Positions 24,801-37,649 of a stretch of DNA of 64,000 nt are shown piece after piece. The stretch is from Quercus robur. Taxonomy: Eukaryota; Streptophyta; Magnoliopsida; Fagales; Fagaceae. The stretch lies in contig NC_065537.1 in the NCBI RefSeq assembly GCF_932294415.1, positions 48,590,302-48,654,301 on the forward strand, in the 5' to 3' direction. The notes below the pieces were generated by a model. That model did no database searches and had not been told where the DNA came from. It worked only from the letters and a program-made list of their open reading frames with translations. The translations under genes and the position numbers were made by a program. Within the stretch, counting starts at the first letter, position 1. Each line of letters starts with the position of its first letter.

Positions 24801-25475
24801 TAATGTGGACTTTTGCTATAGAAACCAATTTTTACACAAAGAAATTCACATACTCTCCTACAAATTCAGTAATTTATCTGAGTTAGACTCACCAAAACAT
24901 GAATAATTTTAGGACTACACATCCTTTATCACAACTGTCTTATAACAACTGTTTAATCTGACTGATGTGAATGCTAGGCAAAAAAAAAAAAAAGTTGGTC
25001 CACATGAAATTAATAAATAGCTAATTGCAATTTACCGTAAAGGACAGTTATAACAAAAAGTGTAGGAAAGTATTACCAGAATTATTCCCAAAACGAATCT
25101 AATTGAGTGAAATAATTATTGGCACTTTCAGTGTGACCGGACTTCTTCAATAACGACATAGTTCCTATATTTCGCATTTCCCCTGTTTGTCTTTACCTTG
25201 GAATATTGAAAGGTAAAAGAGTAAGATAGTGGACTATTTGTTAGAAATCATTATCCAAAAGTTGTGATGGGATTTCTACTTTGGACAATGAGTCAATCAA
25301 TATATCTTCCTTTAAAGGCATCAATATTCCATACAAGTTCACTCTCTTCCCTAATTTTTTCTTTACCAGTCGATTTCCTATCATCTCTTGCAATTCTTCT
25401 CTGCCTTATATCAGAACCCATCGGTCCTCGTCTATTTTAAATCTTCGCACCCTTTTCTTCTCTTCATGGCTCACG

Positions 25476-26095
25476 ATGGCTTTGCTGATCCACAAAGGAT
25501 CCTCGATTTCTTCCACTCACCAATGGAATTATGATGTCTTCTTGAGCTTTAGAAGTGAAGATACCTGCTATGGATTTATGAGCCATTTATATCAAGTTTT
25601 GTGTGATAAGGGCTTTAATACCTTCATCAACAATAGTCTTCCAAAAGGGTAAAGAAATTTCAGCAGAAATTCTCAAAACTATTGAATCGTCAATGATTTT
25701 GATTATCGTATTCTCTAAAAACTATGCATCATCTACTTGGTATTTGGATGAATTAGTCAAGATTCTTGAGTGTAAAAATAATTGCAAGTTGGTCTTACCA
25801 ATTTTTTACAAAGTAGATCCATCAGAAGTATGCAAACAAGAGGGAAAATTTGGGATAGCGTTAGCTAAACATGAAGAAAAATTCAACGGTGACGTGGGTA
25901 AAGTGCAAAGGTGGAGGGTAGCTCTGAGTGAAGCTGGATCTTTGTCTGGATTGCATTACAGAGATGGGTATGTATCTCATGAGTCCTCTCAAGCTTCATG
26001 AGGTTAATACTGTAAATGGCTTCTCATTATTCATAACCACTACATGCAAATTATGAAAGTACTTTATTTTGCATAGGTACATATATATTAGTGTG

Positions 26096-26126
<31 letters not shown>

Positions 26127-26429
26127 TATTAGTGTGTGTGCGCATTGTGATGCATGTGTTTGTGTGTGAATCTTCCTTTCCCACTTGTTGTAAGAAAGAA
26201 ATAATTTTAACATGATTCCTTGGTAGTACTAAAATTATATATAATTGATTTTGTATAAAATTTCCATTCAATTTCTCTTTTGTATTTTTTTGGTTTTTAT
26301 ACTTTGATAGCTGAAGGGTGAGGGTTTCAGACCTTGGATATCTCCGTTAAAACCATTAGGAGATGTCAATTGAACTATAATATTGCTGGCAATAACTTTC
26401 TCTAACACTAGGAGGTACCAATCTCTCTA

Positions 26430-26460
<31 letters not shown>

Positions 26461-28092
26461 CTTAATAGACAAAACTGAGAGAAAATCCAATTAGATTTTA
26501 AATTGGAATTCAATTAAAGTCTAATTTTGTGTCACATGTCCCATCTAATCTAAAATTTTAAATTTTTGTGCCAAGTAAGTTAATTCAGTGTAAAAATTAA
26601 ATTTTAATTAGTGTTTAATTGTGCACCACATGTCCTATCTAATCTAGGTTTTTTTAATTTTTGTATAAAATGAATTAATTCAGTATAGAAAACGAGGAGT
26701 CCAATATATGTAAACCATAAAAAATCATAATAATATATATAACTGTATATATAAAATTAGAAGAAAAGAGAGTTTGAATAATTTTATATTTATGAGCCAT
26801 TTTTTTTGTGTAACTAAAAGTAATTCAAATCTATAAGTTATTTATGTAATAACCATGACTATGTACGGTCCATTATTAACTAAGTAATATATTAAACCAA
26901 AACTTAGAGAAAATTCAAATAGAATCAAAATTGGACTTTGCTTGTGTTAACTTTTCATAAAAATTAAATTGTTTAGATTTTTGTTGTTATTTTTTCTCTA
27001 AACTAATAAGCATATATATTTTTTATATTGTTTCTATTCAGATATTTTGTATGCGAAAATCTTGAACCTAAAAAACTATAATTGAGCTAAATGGTCTCAT
27101 GCACCTATCCCCATTCAATTTAGGAGATACTATTGGAACAATCTATTCTTTTTATTTTGTGTTGTATTTAGTATATTTTCACGTACAATGATTGTGAATT
27201 GATATTATATATGTAGTATCCAATAGTAATTTTCAAAATTATATATGTAATAGTAATGTAATGAGAAACTTTGGATAACTAACATCATAAAAATTGTAAG
27301 AAAAAATTATTTTAATACCTTCAAATGTCCTGGTCAAACTAATATTTTATATATTTAATAACCCATACTAACATTAATAGTACCATAAAATTTATCATTT
27401 CCGTGCATAAACACAAGTTACGTACTAGTCGAACCATAATCCTGTTGGCAATAACTCATTCTCTCTCTCAAAAACTTACTTTCCATTCCATAATCCAGCT
27501 AGTATTGTGTTATAAGGAGGCAATATCTATTTTCTTATTTTTAAATCTTTGAGTCATTCTAGGGGTAATTATTATTGAAAACTTTTTTCTCTTAAGTTTT
27601 ACTCTAATGGTGGATGGTTTCCACATAATTTACTTATATCTTGAAACGTAAATATTTCTTTGAAACATAAATATTAAATTTTATGAACTAATTATATAGC
27701 CAAATTAAAAGATTATGAAGCGTAAACTATTCTTAAATCTCATTTATCATAGTTAATGTTTTCAAATATCTCAATCAAGACATTTTGTAAAATAAATAAG
27801 AGAGTTACACAATTGCCAAAGAAAATTGTTGGTCCCGCAGTTAAAAAAAAGAAAAAGAAAATCTTTGAACAATTTACAAAAAAATTAGCTAGCTCACAAA
27901 AAATCAAATAAATATCACTTTATCATTTTAATCACTCAAAAGAACTTACATAAAAGCCCTTTTGAATATATACCACTATAAGTTTCTTTAAAAAACCTTC
28001 TCCTCTCTCCCTATGTGTGTGTATTAAAAATACTTAGTATTCTAAAAAATAAAATAAAAAAACTTACATAAAGAAAAAAAATTATAATAATA

Positions 28093-28131
<39 letters not shown>

Positions 28132-28747
28132 ACTGGTATAGTGTTTTGGCTGTCTTTAGGACATTCACTACAGGAGATCCTGAATATGGCAAAATCTAGG
28201 TATAGTATCTTAAGTGTTGTTCCTTAAGTTTCTCTTTTAAAATTCAGTCATATAGCTATAGAACTAAAAAATACATTTCCATCTTATAAAAAAAAAAAAA
28301 TCCACGTAGCAAAATCTTAAGAGAGGAATCTAAGAAACATCGAGGAATCTAAGAAACACCACCTAAATACTGTATCTAAGTCTTCCCCTCTTAAATATAC
28401 ATCTCAACCGTTGCAACCATTCACTACCCCACAACCCCTAGATACAAAAACCTATCCACATTCGCTGTAAGATTCTTTAGTTTGTTATACACCATAGAGC
28501 AAAAGCTCCACCAAAGAAACACAATTCTTTGTCCAAAAATAATCTCTACAAAAGAAATACCACTCTATACACATATTCTCCTATAATAGTTGTATATCCA
28601 CTAAGTATAGGAAATGGGTCTCCACTAAGCTTTTTCAATGAATTATCTATAAGTATAACCTCAAAAATTTCAAATAAAAACCCAATTTGACTATCAAAAA
28701 ATGTTTTTTTATTAAAAAAAATATTTAAGTTGCACATTATCTCAAAA

Positions 28748-28785
<38 letters not shown>

Positions 28786-31700
28786 AGTCTAATTCATTAC
28801 ATGCTTCTTATGCTTTGTGATTCGCAGCAATCTTGAATCAAAATTTATCCAAGGAATTATGGAAAAGATATCGAGTACTAAGTTAAAAAGCATAAGGTTA
28901 TTTGTTTCTAAATACCCTATTGGAGTAGATACTCACGCAAAGGCCATAGAAATGTTGGTAGATATTGAGTCAACTGATTTTCGAATAGTAGGGATTCATG
29001 GCCTTGGGGGAATAGGTAAGACTACAATTGCCAAGGCTGTTTATAATAGGATTGTTGATCATTTTGAAAGAAGTAGCTTTTTAGAGAATGTTAAAGAAAA
29101 ATCTAGGACAATCGATGGCATAATACAACTACAAAAGACACTTCTTTATGAGATCTTGGAATATAAAGATTTGAAGGTGGACAACATTTCCAAAGGGATC
29201 AATTTGATAAAGGAAAGACTTCGTAGTAAAAGGATTCTTTTAATTCTTGATGACGTGGATAAATTGAAACAAATGGAAAACTTGCTTGGAAAATGTAATC
29301 GGTTTGCTTCAGGAAGTAGAGTCATTATAACAACAAGAGATGAACACTTGTTATCCATTCTTGGAAAAGTTTGTACAACTTATAAGGTCAAGGAATTAGA
29401 CAAAAATGAAGCTCTTCAACTTTTTGAAAAGCATGCTTTCCTGGGAAACAAACTCGAGAAAGATTATTATGAACTTGCAAACCAAGTTATAAATTATACC
29501 AAAGGCCTTCCCCTAGCTCTTGTAATAATAGGTTCTAATTTGTGTGGAAGATCTAAACTTGAATGGAAAAGTGCATTAGATAAGTATGAAAAAAATTCCC
29601 AATGAAGATATTCAAGAAATACTCAAAATTAGTTATGATGGATTGGAAGGAATCGAACAAGATATTTTTCTCGATATTGCATGTTTCTTCAAAGGATGGC
29701 TCAAGGATCTTGTTGTAGATATATTAGATGCCTATGAATCATATCCCAATTCTGGTATTTCAAGACTTGTTAATAAGTCTCTTATAACCGTTGATCAACA
29801 TGACACATTTTCGATGCATGACTTGATACAACAAATGGGTAAGGAAATTTTTTGACGTGAATCGCCACAAATCCTTGAAAAACGTAGCAGGTTATGGCAT
29901 TACAAGGATGCTCATGAAATACTAACTGAAAATAAGGTATAATTTTTTTTTTTCTTCAAATTTGCCTCTCTTTTTGTCATCATTTTTTTAACATTGCATA
30001 AAACTCATGTTTATTAGTATCATTGTTTTGAATAAAATTTCAAAATCATTGTATACTTTTTTCACTCTATTCTTTATCCAATTAGGGGTCAAACAAAATT
30101 CAAGGCATAATGTTGTATTCACCTAAACCAGTAACAGTACGATTGCACAATGAAGCTTCCAAAGGATGGAAAATCTCAAATTTCTTATAGTTTATAATAT
30201 AAATATTTGTGACGCACTTAAATATCTTCCAAATGGGTTAAGGTTTCTTCATTGGGGCAATTATCCTTTTCCCTTGCCATCCAAATATTGTCCTCAAAAA
30301 CTTGTTGCTCTCGAGATGCCAGATAGTCACATCAGATTGGAAAAGCTATTCAAGCAGGTACGATTATTATAATATTTATAATTTCATTAAATTTATATTT
30401 TTAACTTTGTTGAAAATAAAATTTGATTTTTTTCTCCAGGATTTCCAGTTTGAAAATTTGAAATGTATCAATCTCGAATCTTGTGAATTTATTAAGAAAT
30501 TACCAGAATTATGGACCCCAAACTTGGAGATATTGGACCCTTTTGGTTGTGTAAATTTAGTTGAGATTCATGAATTAGTTGGATTTCTTGATAAGCTTAA
30601 AACATGGAGTCTCTCTTGTTGTGAAAGGCTTAAAATTTTTCCAAGCAACCTCATGTTGAAATCTCTTAATTCTTTTGATCTTGTTAGATGTTCAAGACTT
30701 GAGAAGTTCCCTAATATTCATCCTAAAATGAAATGTTTAAGAGATTTAGATTTGCAAGAGAGTGGTATTAGAGAGTTGCCTTCATCAATTGGATATCTAG
30801 GTGGGCTTACAAAATTATGTCTACGTGATTGCCCAAATCTTAGGCTCCGTTTAGGAGTTCATAAGGGAATGGAATGGAATAGAATGATCATAAGGGAATG
30901 GAAAGAAATGGAATAGAATGGAATGTATTTAAGTAAGGGAATGGAATGGAAAAGAATGGAATAGAATGGAATTAAGTAACCTTGATTGGATGTTTTAAAA
31001 TAAAGGAATGAAAATGAATGGAAGATAAGTAATCTTGTTTGGGTGTAATATGGAGGGAATAGAATGAAATCATTTTATGACAATATTACTATTAGACTCC
31101 TATTTTAAAATAAATGGTTGAATATATAGGGGTATTTTGGGAGTTTTAGTAAAAAAATCATTAAATCTAATTTCATTCCCTCCCATTCCTCCCAATTTTG
31201 GGGGAATGAAAATTTGAGGTTTTAAGGGAATAGAGAGGAATGAGTATTCCCTCCTACCCATTTCATTCCCTCCCACTTAAACTCCCAAACAAGGGAATGA
31301 GCTTTTCATTCTCTCCATTAAAACTCCCAAACAAGAAAAAGGAAGAATATTCTAAAATTATTCTTTTTATTTCTTTCCATTCGATTTCATTCCCTCCTCC
31401 CAAACGAGACCTTAGGGATCTTCCAGACACCATTTATAAATTGCAACAACTTCAGGATTTATCAATTCCTACTACCCGTTTGAGATTTACATGCAATTCT
31501 TTTGATAGCATTTCTGGATATGGGTTTTTGATGATGGAACATCTAGATCTCGGACACTGTCTCAATCTAAATAAATTAGACTTTTTGATGCAGCCTGATT
31601 ACTTCCTTGCATTGAAAAGTATATCTCTATCTAGAACCAATATTATTACCATCCCTGAAAGCATAAGTAGATTTCCTAGATTAGGCTCACTTTCTATTCA

Positions 31701-32729
31701 AAATTGCAAGCAACTACGTGAAATTCTAGGCCTTCCAAAATCGATAAAATGTGTAGATGCAATAGATTGCTTCAAATTGGATCTACAATCATTATTGAGC
31801 TAGGTCTATCTCTTAACTTATAAGCAATTTTGTTACTAACCTAAAAAAATATAATATAATTTCTAAACTGAAGTTTCTTAAATTTTCTAATTGTAAGCAG
31901 GTTGGAGTAATTATGGGGATTTTACCAAATACATCATGTGAAGGTGCAAGAACCAACCTATCAATAAATACACAGTTATCTGATGACTTTGCATCTAAAA
32001 TTGAATCAGAAGATGAGGGCGTTACTTGTTTTATTATAGCACCAAGAGCTGAGATTCCAAAGTGGTGTAATCATCAAAGTGTTGGAAATTATATATCATT
32101 CTGGGTTGGTAGCAAATTTCCAAAAATCGCTCTGTATTGCTCTTGGACAGAATGGGCCACATTAGCATGTTACAGTTTACTTTTACATCAATGGTTGTAA
32201 AAATTATGTCTATTTGAGTAGAACTTTTGAAGAAAATTCTAGTCATCTATGGTTAGTTTCTTTGTGTCATTAGTTTTTACAAAATCATTTGGATGACTCA
32301 TATCCATCCAAACAGAATCATGTTGAGTTTGTATATGAAATCAAACCCAAAAGGTATCATCATAGACATTGTCCTTCTTATAAGCCAAGACCACAAAATC
32401 CTATGGTCATAAAAAGGTGGGGAGTTCATGTAGAATGCATTTGTTGTTCTCACAAATCTGGTATTTCTTACTCTCCATTTCAAAGTGCTAAGTCTTCCTC
32501 AGTCCATGATAACTCCAAACCCCTGCCTTTACTAGCTCTTTTCCCCTCTTCTTCTGCCTCAGATATGGATAGGAGGAATTTCAACAATGAAGGAGATTTG
32601 GGGATTTCAATAGAAACAACAAATATTGCGTTTGACACTCCTTGGAGGAGGGACTTTGATCCTAATGAGTTTAAATTGACTTTACCACCAAAAGCGACTT
32701 TCTCCTCACAATTACAGTATGATGACCCC
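25476..32729 (+). pseudogene. TIR-NB-LRR (TNL) resistance gene, copy A, multiply disrupted and 3'-truncated
   Basis: Exons inferred by alignment to copy B: 25476-25967 (TIR: YDVFLSFRSEDT, then STWYLDELVKILE), 28828-29936 (NB-ARC: GLGGIGKTT P-loop at 29000, LILDDVDK, GSRVIITTRDEHLL, GLPLALVIIG, FLDIACFFKGW, MHDL), 30086-30357, 30440-31803 (LRR) and 31901-32729 (C-JID). Lesions seen: an extra C near 25634 shifting the TIR frame; an extra A in the run at 29589-29595; a stop at 29853 after the MHD motif; loss of a T near 30157; a 569-bp MITE in the LRR exon; a stop at 31801-31803; loss of CT near 32128; and replacement of everything beyond 32729 by a Gypsy element. In the TIR, SFRGED is SFRSED and WCLDEL is WYLDEL. 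It cannot encode a full NLR. TNLs are intracellular immune receptors whose TIR is an NADase. Confidence 0.9.
30843..31411. mobile_element. PIF/Harbinger (Tourist-like) MITE inserted in the TNL copy A LRR exon
   Basis: A 569-bp insertion between TTA (30840-30842) and TTA (31412-31414). Copy B at the same place has one TTA and no insertion. Termini GGCTCCGTTTAGGAG and, as reverse complement, GGTCTCGTTTGGGAG form the TIR. Trinucleotide TTA duplication and a GGSYCCGTTTGG-type terminus are diagnostic of PIF/Harbinger elements. The interior is rich in GGAATGGAATG and CATTCCCTCC-type repeats. It adds several hundred bases to the exon and includes stops, so it breaks the LRR. Confidence 0.93.
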
Positions 32730-33260
32730 TTCGCGTCATCTAACCTTTTCTTAAGTCCGTTCACTATGACCTTGTTAATAGCCTCGGCTTGCCCATTCTC
32801 ATGGGGTAGGCTGGGGTAGAATATCTATTAGTGATTCCCAATTCACAACAGTACCTCCTGAAGGCCTTACATCGAATTGAAGACCATTGTTCGAAATGAG
32901 GGAGTGAGGGACCCCGAACCGGGTAACAATGTTTTTCCAGACGAACATTTTGGCGTCCACATCTCTGATGTACGACAAAGTTTCAACTTCAACCCATTTA
33001 GTAAAGTAGTCAGTGCCAACGAGCAGATATTTTTTGTTCCCTACTGCCTTGGGAAAGGGCCCGACGATATCCAAGCCACACTGAGAAAATGGCCAAGGAC
33101 TGGACAGTGGATTGAGGATCCTTCCTGGTTGATGTATGTTTGGCACAAACCTCTGATACTGGTCACACTTCTTCACGTATTCATGTGCTTCTTTCTACAT
33201 GTTTGGCCACTAGTGGCTTTGGATGATGGCCTTATGAGATAAGGACCTGCCTCCTATATG
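32730..33260 (-). pseudogene. Gypsy integrase fragment, truncated
   Basis: Minus-strand reading gives zinc-finger remnant CDQYQRF, then WPFSQCGLDIVGPFP, LVGTDYFTKWVEVE, KNIVTRFGVPHSLISNNG. After a frameshift it continues with PHENGQAEA and VNGLKKRLDDA up to the junction with the TNL at 32729. The first catalytic Asp (GLDIVG) and the Glu (GQAEA) are present, but the second Asp, normally in SDNG, is Asn (SNNG). There is no integrase C-terminus, 3' LTR or polypurine tract on the left, so the element was cut before or during arrival. Confidence 0.85.
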
Positions 33261-33281
33261 GCTTCCACAAATCCTTTCATG

Positions 33282-34140
33282 TCATTCCTCTAGGATTAGT
33301 TTTGAGGCCTTAAGGTGTACACAGAGCAAGTATGGTCCAGAAAAGGAACGTTTATACAGCTTTTGGTCCTTGGATAACCAGAACCGAGGAGCTTTTCTCC
33401 GTATCTTGTCAACCTTGATCTTCTCTTCGAGCAAGATGTCTTCCTTCAAAAATAGTACTAGAGGGTTCATCCAGCTAGGTCCCACTCTAACCTGATGGAC
33501 ATGGATGAATTCTCTTTTTGTCACTGAGGGTTTGTATAGATCTTCCACAAGGATGACCCAGGGTAAACTTTGAGCCAAGGAGATGGCGAGCGTGGCCAAG
33601 GAGTCAGCATGTGTGTTTCCACTTCTAGGGATATGCAGTAAGCTAAAAGAATCGAAACGTGACCGTAGGCGTTTAATTTGGTCTAAGTATCCTTGCATTC
33701 TTTCGTCTCCTGCTTCTAATTCCCCATTCACTTAGCCAACGACCAGTCTTGAGTCTGAGAACATGTTTACTACTTTTCCGCCCAGTTTTTGAACCATGGA
33801 CATCCCTTCCAGTAGGGCCTCATATTCAACCTCATTATTTGTGGCCGAGAAACCCAGTTTTAGTAATTTTTCGATGGTAATCCTTTCAGGGGAAATCAGA
33901 ACTAGCCCCACTACGGAACCCTTTTGGTTCGCTGCACTATCAACATATACTTTCCAGCATGTGGGCCCTTATAGAGAGATTACGCCAACTGATTTTTCAT
34001 CCATGTCTTGCATCGTTGCTTCTTCTTTTAATGAGGATTCAGCGAATTCAGCCACCAAATCTGCGAGGACTTGGCCCTTGACGGAGGTATGAGGCATGTA
34101 CTTGATGTCAAAAGCCCCTAGAATCGTGCCCCACTTAGCA
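33282..34140 (-). pseudogene. Gypsy RNase H region, broken
   Basis: Minus strand encodes MFSDSRLVVG, a stop at 33732-33734 where related elements have Gln, then VNGELEAGDERMQGYLDQI, FSLLHIPRSGNTHADSLATL (RNase H C-terminal Asp in HADSLA) and the start of the integrase linker. Frames are interrupted several times. The 98-codon plus-strand frame over it is a shadow. Confidence 0.8.
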
Positions 34141-34214
34141 ATTCGCCCTGTATAATCAGCACTCCGAAGTATGGACCTGAGCGAAAGCTAGGTTAGAACG
34201 ATAACTGTGTATGC

Positions 34215-35531
34215 CTAGAAGTAATGGGGAAGCTTTCGTGTAGCTTGAACCACTACTAGGATAGCCTTTTCTAGTAGTAAGTAACGGATCTCAACTTTAT
34301 GCAATGATTTGCTCATGTAATGAACTGGTCGTTGTGCGCCGTCGTCCACTCGTATTAGCACTAGGCTTACTACATGAGGGGCCACAGTGATGTAGGCGAA
34401 CAAGACTTCATCGGCCTCGAGATTGGACATGATTGGTGGCCGGGATAGATATTCTTTAAGTTGTTGGAAGGCCAAAGCACACTCCTCGGTCCATTCAAAT
34501 CCCTTCCATTTATTCATCAATAGGAAGAAGGGTTTGCACCTGTTTGCCGACCGAGAAATAAAACGGTTTAAGGCCGCAATCATGCCGGTAAGCCTTTGGA
34601 CCTCTTTGGGATTTCGAGGTGGTTGTAAGCTATTGATAGCCCTGATTTGATTGGGACTGACCTCGATCCCCCTGTGGGTCACCATATAGCTCAAGAATTT
34701 TCCCGATCCTACCCCAAATGAACATTTAGATGCGTTAAGACGTAGCTTGTGTTTCCTCAGAATTTCAAAGATGTCCCCAAGGTCTCTCACGTGCTCAGAC
34801 ACCACCTTACTCTTTACCACCATATCATATATATATGCTTCAATGCTCTTACCCAACTGTGGCTCAAACATTCTGGTCATCATTCTCTGGTAGGTGGACC
34901 CTGCATTTTTCAAACCAAAAGGCATCACCTTGTAATGTTAGTTTCCAATGGGAATGACAAAAGCTGTCTTTTCTTGGTCGTTTGTGGCCAGTGGTATCTG
35001 ATGATATCCTTGAAAGGCATCTAAGAAGCTCATCCGAGAATGGACCGCGGTCGCATCTACCAACTAATCTATCCGAGGCATAGGGAATGAATCTTTCGAG
35101 CAGGCTTTATTCAAATCCGTGAAGTCTACACAGACTCGCCATTTTCCACTCTTCTTCTTTACCACTACAATATTGGCTAACCACTCAGGGTAAAAAACTT
35201 CCTTAATAGCCCCTGCTTTTTTAAGCTTCATCACCTCGTCCCTAACAGCGTCAGCATGCTCCCTCGACGAGCATCGAGGTGCTTGTTTCTTGGGCGTAAC
35301 GGATGGGTTAACATTTAGATGGTGGCAGATGAAGCTCGGATCAACCCCTGGGGCCTCGTAGGTGTCCCACGCAAATATGTCCATGTTTTCTCTGAGAAAC
35401 CTAATTAGCTCTTTTCTCTCTTGGGGAAGTAGTTCCGAACTGACTTGAAAGAATTTTTCTAGATCAATGCCAACAGCAACCTTTTCTAGATCCTCGCATT
35501 TTGCCTCCTTGGTTAATCCATTACCGGGCAA
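34215..35531 (-). pseudogene. Gypsy reverse transcriptase, broken, with a mutated YxDD box
   Basis: Minus strand: LVVKKKSGKWRVCVDFTDLN preceded by WLANIV, then KDSFPMPRID, a stop at 35064-35066, a DATAVHSRMSFLDAFQGYHQ-type region, a stop at 34938-34940, VMPFGLKNAGSTYQRMM, then EAYIYDMVVKSK, and the RNase H-proximal FEWTEECALAFQQLK. The catalytic YIDD motif reads YIYD (34824-34835). An enzyme made from this could not polymerise. The domain order matches Ty3/Gypsy pol. Confidence 0.92.
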
Positions 35532-35549
35532 TGACAGGGTGACTGATTG

Positions 35550-36137
35550 CTATAAACCCCTTCCAGTAGAGGCCAAGGACTCAGCATTGGGTTGGCATAA
35601 GATGGCAGCCACCATGCACTCTCTGGCCATGGTCTGATTCCCCACAATCTCCTTAACCTGGCTCCCCGACAGGTACTTCACCTTCTGGTGCAGGGTAGAA
35701 GAAACAGCTCCTAAGGCATGAAGCCAAAGTCTAGCCACAATAGCTGTGTAGGGTGAATAAGCATCAACTACAATGAAATCCATCTCCACCACGTCCGAAC
35801 TGGTTTGTATAGGCAGTCTAATCTGGCCTTTTGGAGTAACGGTCTTTCCCTCGAAACTTACCAGAGGGGAATCGTATGCCGTTAGGTCCTCGAGTTTTAA
35901 GTTCAGCCCCTTGTACAGATCGAGGTACATTACTTCCATAGCATTGCCCTAATCTACCAATACTCTCTTAACATCATATCCTCCAATCCTGAGTGTGACT
36001 ACCAGAGCATCGTCATAGGATTGGATGGTTCCAATCTTATCTTCGTCCGAGAAGCATAGCACCGACGAGGCTTCCTTCTTGGCCTTTTTGGACTCCCGAT
36101 TGTTGTCCTCGATGGATAGTTGAGCCACAAGCATCAC
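35550..36137 (-). pseudogene. Gypsy aspartic protease region, broken
   Basis: Minus strand: DDALVVTLRIGGYDVKRVLVD, then a stop at 35949-35951 within the active-site triplet neighbourhood where a Gln codon is usual, then GNAMEVMYLDLYKGL and DFIVVDAYSPYTAIVARLWL. This is the retropepsin-like segment between gag and RT in Tat-like Gypsy elements. A separate 62-codon frame upstream (36137-35949) is its N-terminal half. Confidence 0.8.
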
Positions 36138-36290
36138 TCTGGAAGGACAAGAACCGGTCCTTCCCGGAGCAGCAAGAATGACATTTATCGTGCCTATAAG
36201 AGGTCTTAAGGAGGTGTCTCTTCGAGACTCTGGATTCGCCTATCCTTGTTGACCACTGGAATGATACAGGAGGTGCCTTAATTTTCCTTC

Positions 36291-37500
36291 TTAGACCAGT
36301 TGGTCCAAGTGGTTTCTTAAATTCCTATAGTCCTTGGTGGTGTGCCCCGATTCTTGGTGGTATTGGCAATATAGGTTTTGGTTACGCTTCATGGGGTCTC
36401 CTGCCATCTTATATGGCCATTTGAAGAATAGCTCGTTCTTGATCTTTTCCAGAACCTGATGCACTGGATCTCGGAACACAGCATTGACTGTCTGCACGTC
36501 GGCATATTCGAATTGCCCTGCAAAGTCTTTCCTCGGTTGGTTGTTGTTATTAAATTGGTCCGACCTAAAGTCCCTCCTTTCCTGAGGGATAATCTTTGCT
36601 TTACCTTCACCCAATTGCCGGTCCTCTTCAACCCTTTTATACTTGTTGATCTGGTCCATGAGCTGGCGCAAGCTGGTGATAGGCTTTCCTGTTAGGGACT
36701 TTCTTAAACCATGCTCGGTTGGGAGACCGCTCTTAAAGGTGCTGATGGCAACGTCATCAAAGTTACCCTTTATCTCATTGTACATCTCCTAGTATCTGTT
36801 CGAGTATGCTTTCAAGGTCTCCCCTTCTTGCATGGACAAAGACAGTAGAGAATCCAAAGGCCAATGAACCTTGCTATACGTGATAAAGTGAGAGCCAAAG
36901 GCCTGGGTGAGCTGGTTAAAGGAAACTATGGGTTTGGCTTCAGGCCATCAAACCATCTCATCACTACTGGTCCTAGGCTGGACGGAAATACTTTGCACAT
37001 CAAAGTCTTGTCTTTGGAATAGACGGCCATCCTATGGTTAAACTAACTTACATACTCTACGGGGTTCGTTCGACCATTGTACATGGTGAAAGTAGGTTGA
37101 TGGAATCGCCGAGGGAGCTTAGCCCTTTCTATCTTGCATATGAAGGGTGACTTAGAGATCCGATCCAATATCTTGCTCATGGCACCGTTTACTAGGCCTT
37201 TACAAGACGGACTTTGGTGTCTGCGTTTATGGTGGTGCTCTTCCTCATAAGAAATGGTCTCACTTGGTGGGGTTCTTGACCTTTGCCTATATTGTCGTCC
37301 CCTTTATCATTAGAGGACGTATCCGAACTGGAAGGGGACCACTTCCGTTACGCACGACGTAGTTTCTTTTTTAAGTCATCAATCTCTCGCTACAGGGCTT
37401 TGTTATTGTCTTGCCTTTGGGACACGTGACTTCCCACCCTAGAATGGCTTTTGCTTGTATGGGTAGTACGCACACTACCCTCTCGATATCTCTCTCAATC
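36291..37500 (-). pseudogene. Gypsy gag region, broken
   Basis: The clearest block, 36785-36291 minus, has ISTFKSGLPTEHGLRKSL, LRQLMDQINKYKRVEED, and a zinc-knuckle-like CQYHQESGHTTKD in which the last Cys is Tyr. The CxYHxxxGHxTxxC form is typical of Tat/Ogre-type gag. Directly upstream, a stop at 36789-36791 interrupts a YSNRY-EM segment, and the N-terminal gag up to about 37500 is in several frames. Confidence 0.8.
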
Positions 37501-37631
37501 CCTTTCCCGTTCAAGGTTAAGGAAACTGTCCTACCATTGAGAACTTGCAGGCTCCGTTTGGTGTGGACCTGATTGGTGCGTACCTGATCCCACCATGTTT
37601 AACCGTTGCACTGATTGATGCACAAGTTCTT

Positions 37632-37649
37632 CCCATAGACGACGCCAAT
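37632..37649 (-). other. Primer binding site region of the Gypsy element
   Basis: On the minus strand, directly after the LTR end (ACCCTACA), the sequence is ATTGGCGTCGTCTATGGG. This corresponds to the TTGGCGCCGTCTGTGGG-type primer binding region common in plant Gypsy elements, with a C-to-T-like change in GGCGCC. Confidence 0.7.

Noticed and set aside
25281-25475. 65-codon in-frame extension upstream of the TNL copy A start
   Set aside because: The equivalent sequence in copy B has an in-frame stop just before the ATG, and a TIR domain normally follows a short leader as in the start chosen. Treated as 5' untranslated sequence.
32877-33242. 121-codon plus-strand frame over the integrase
   Set aside because: Antisense shadow of the Gypsy integrase, which is clearly recognisable on the minus strand.
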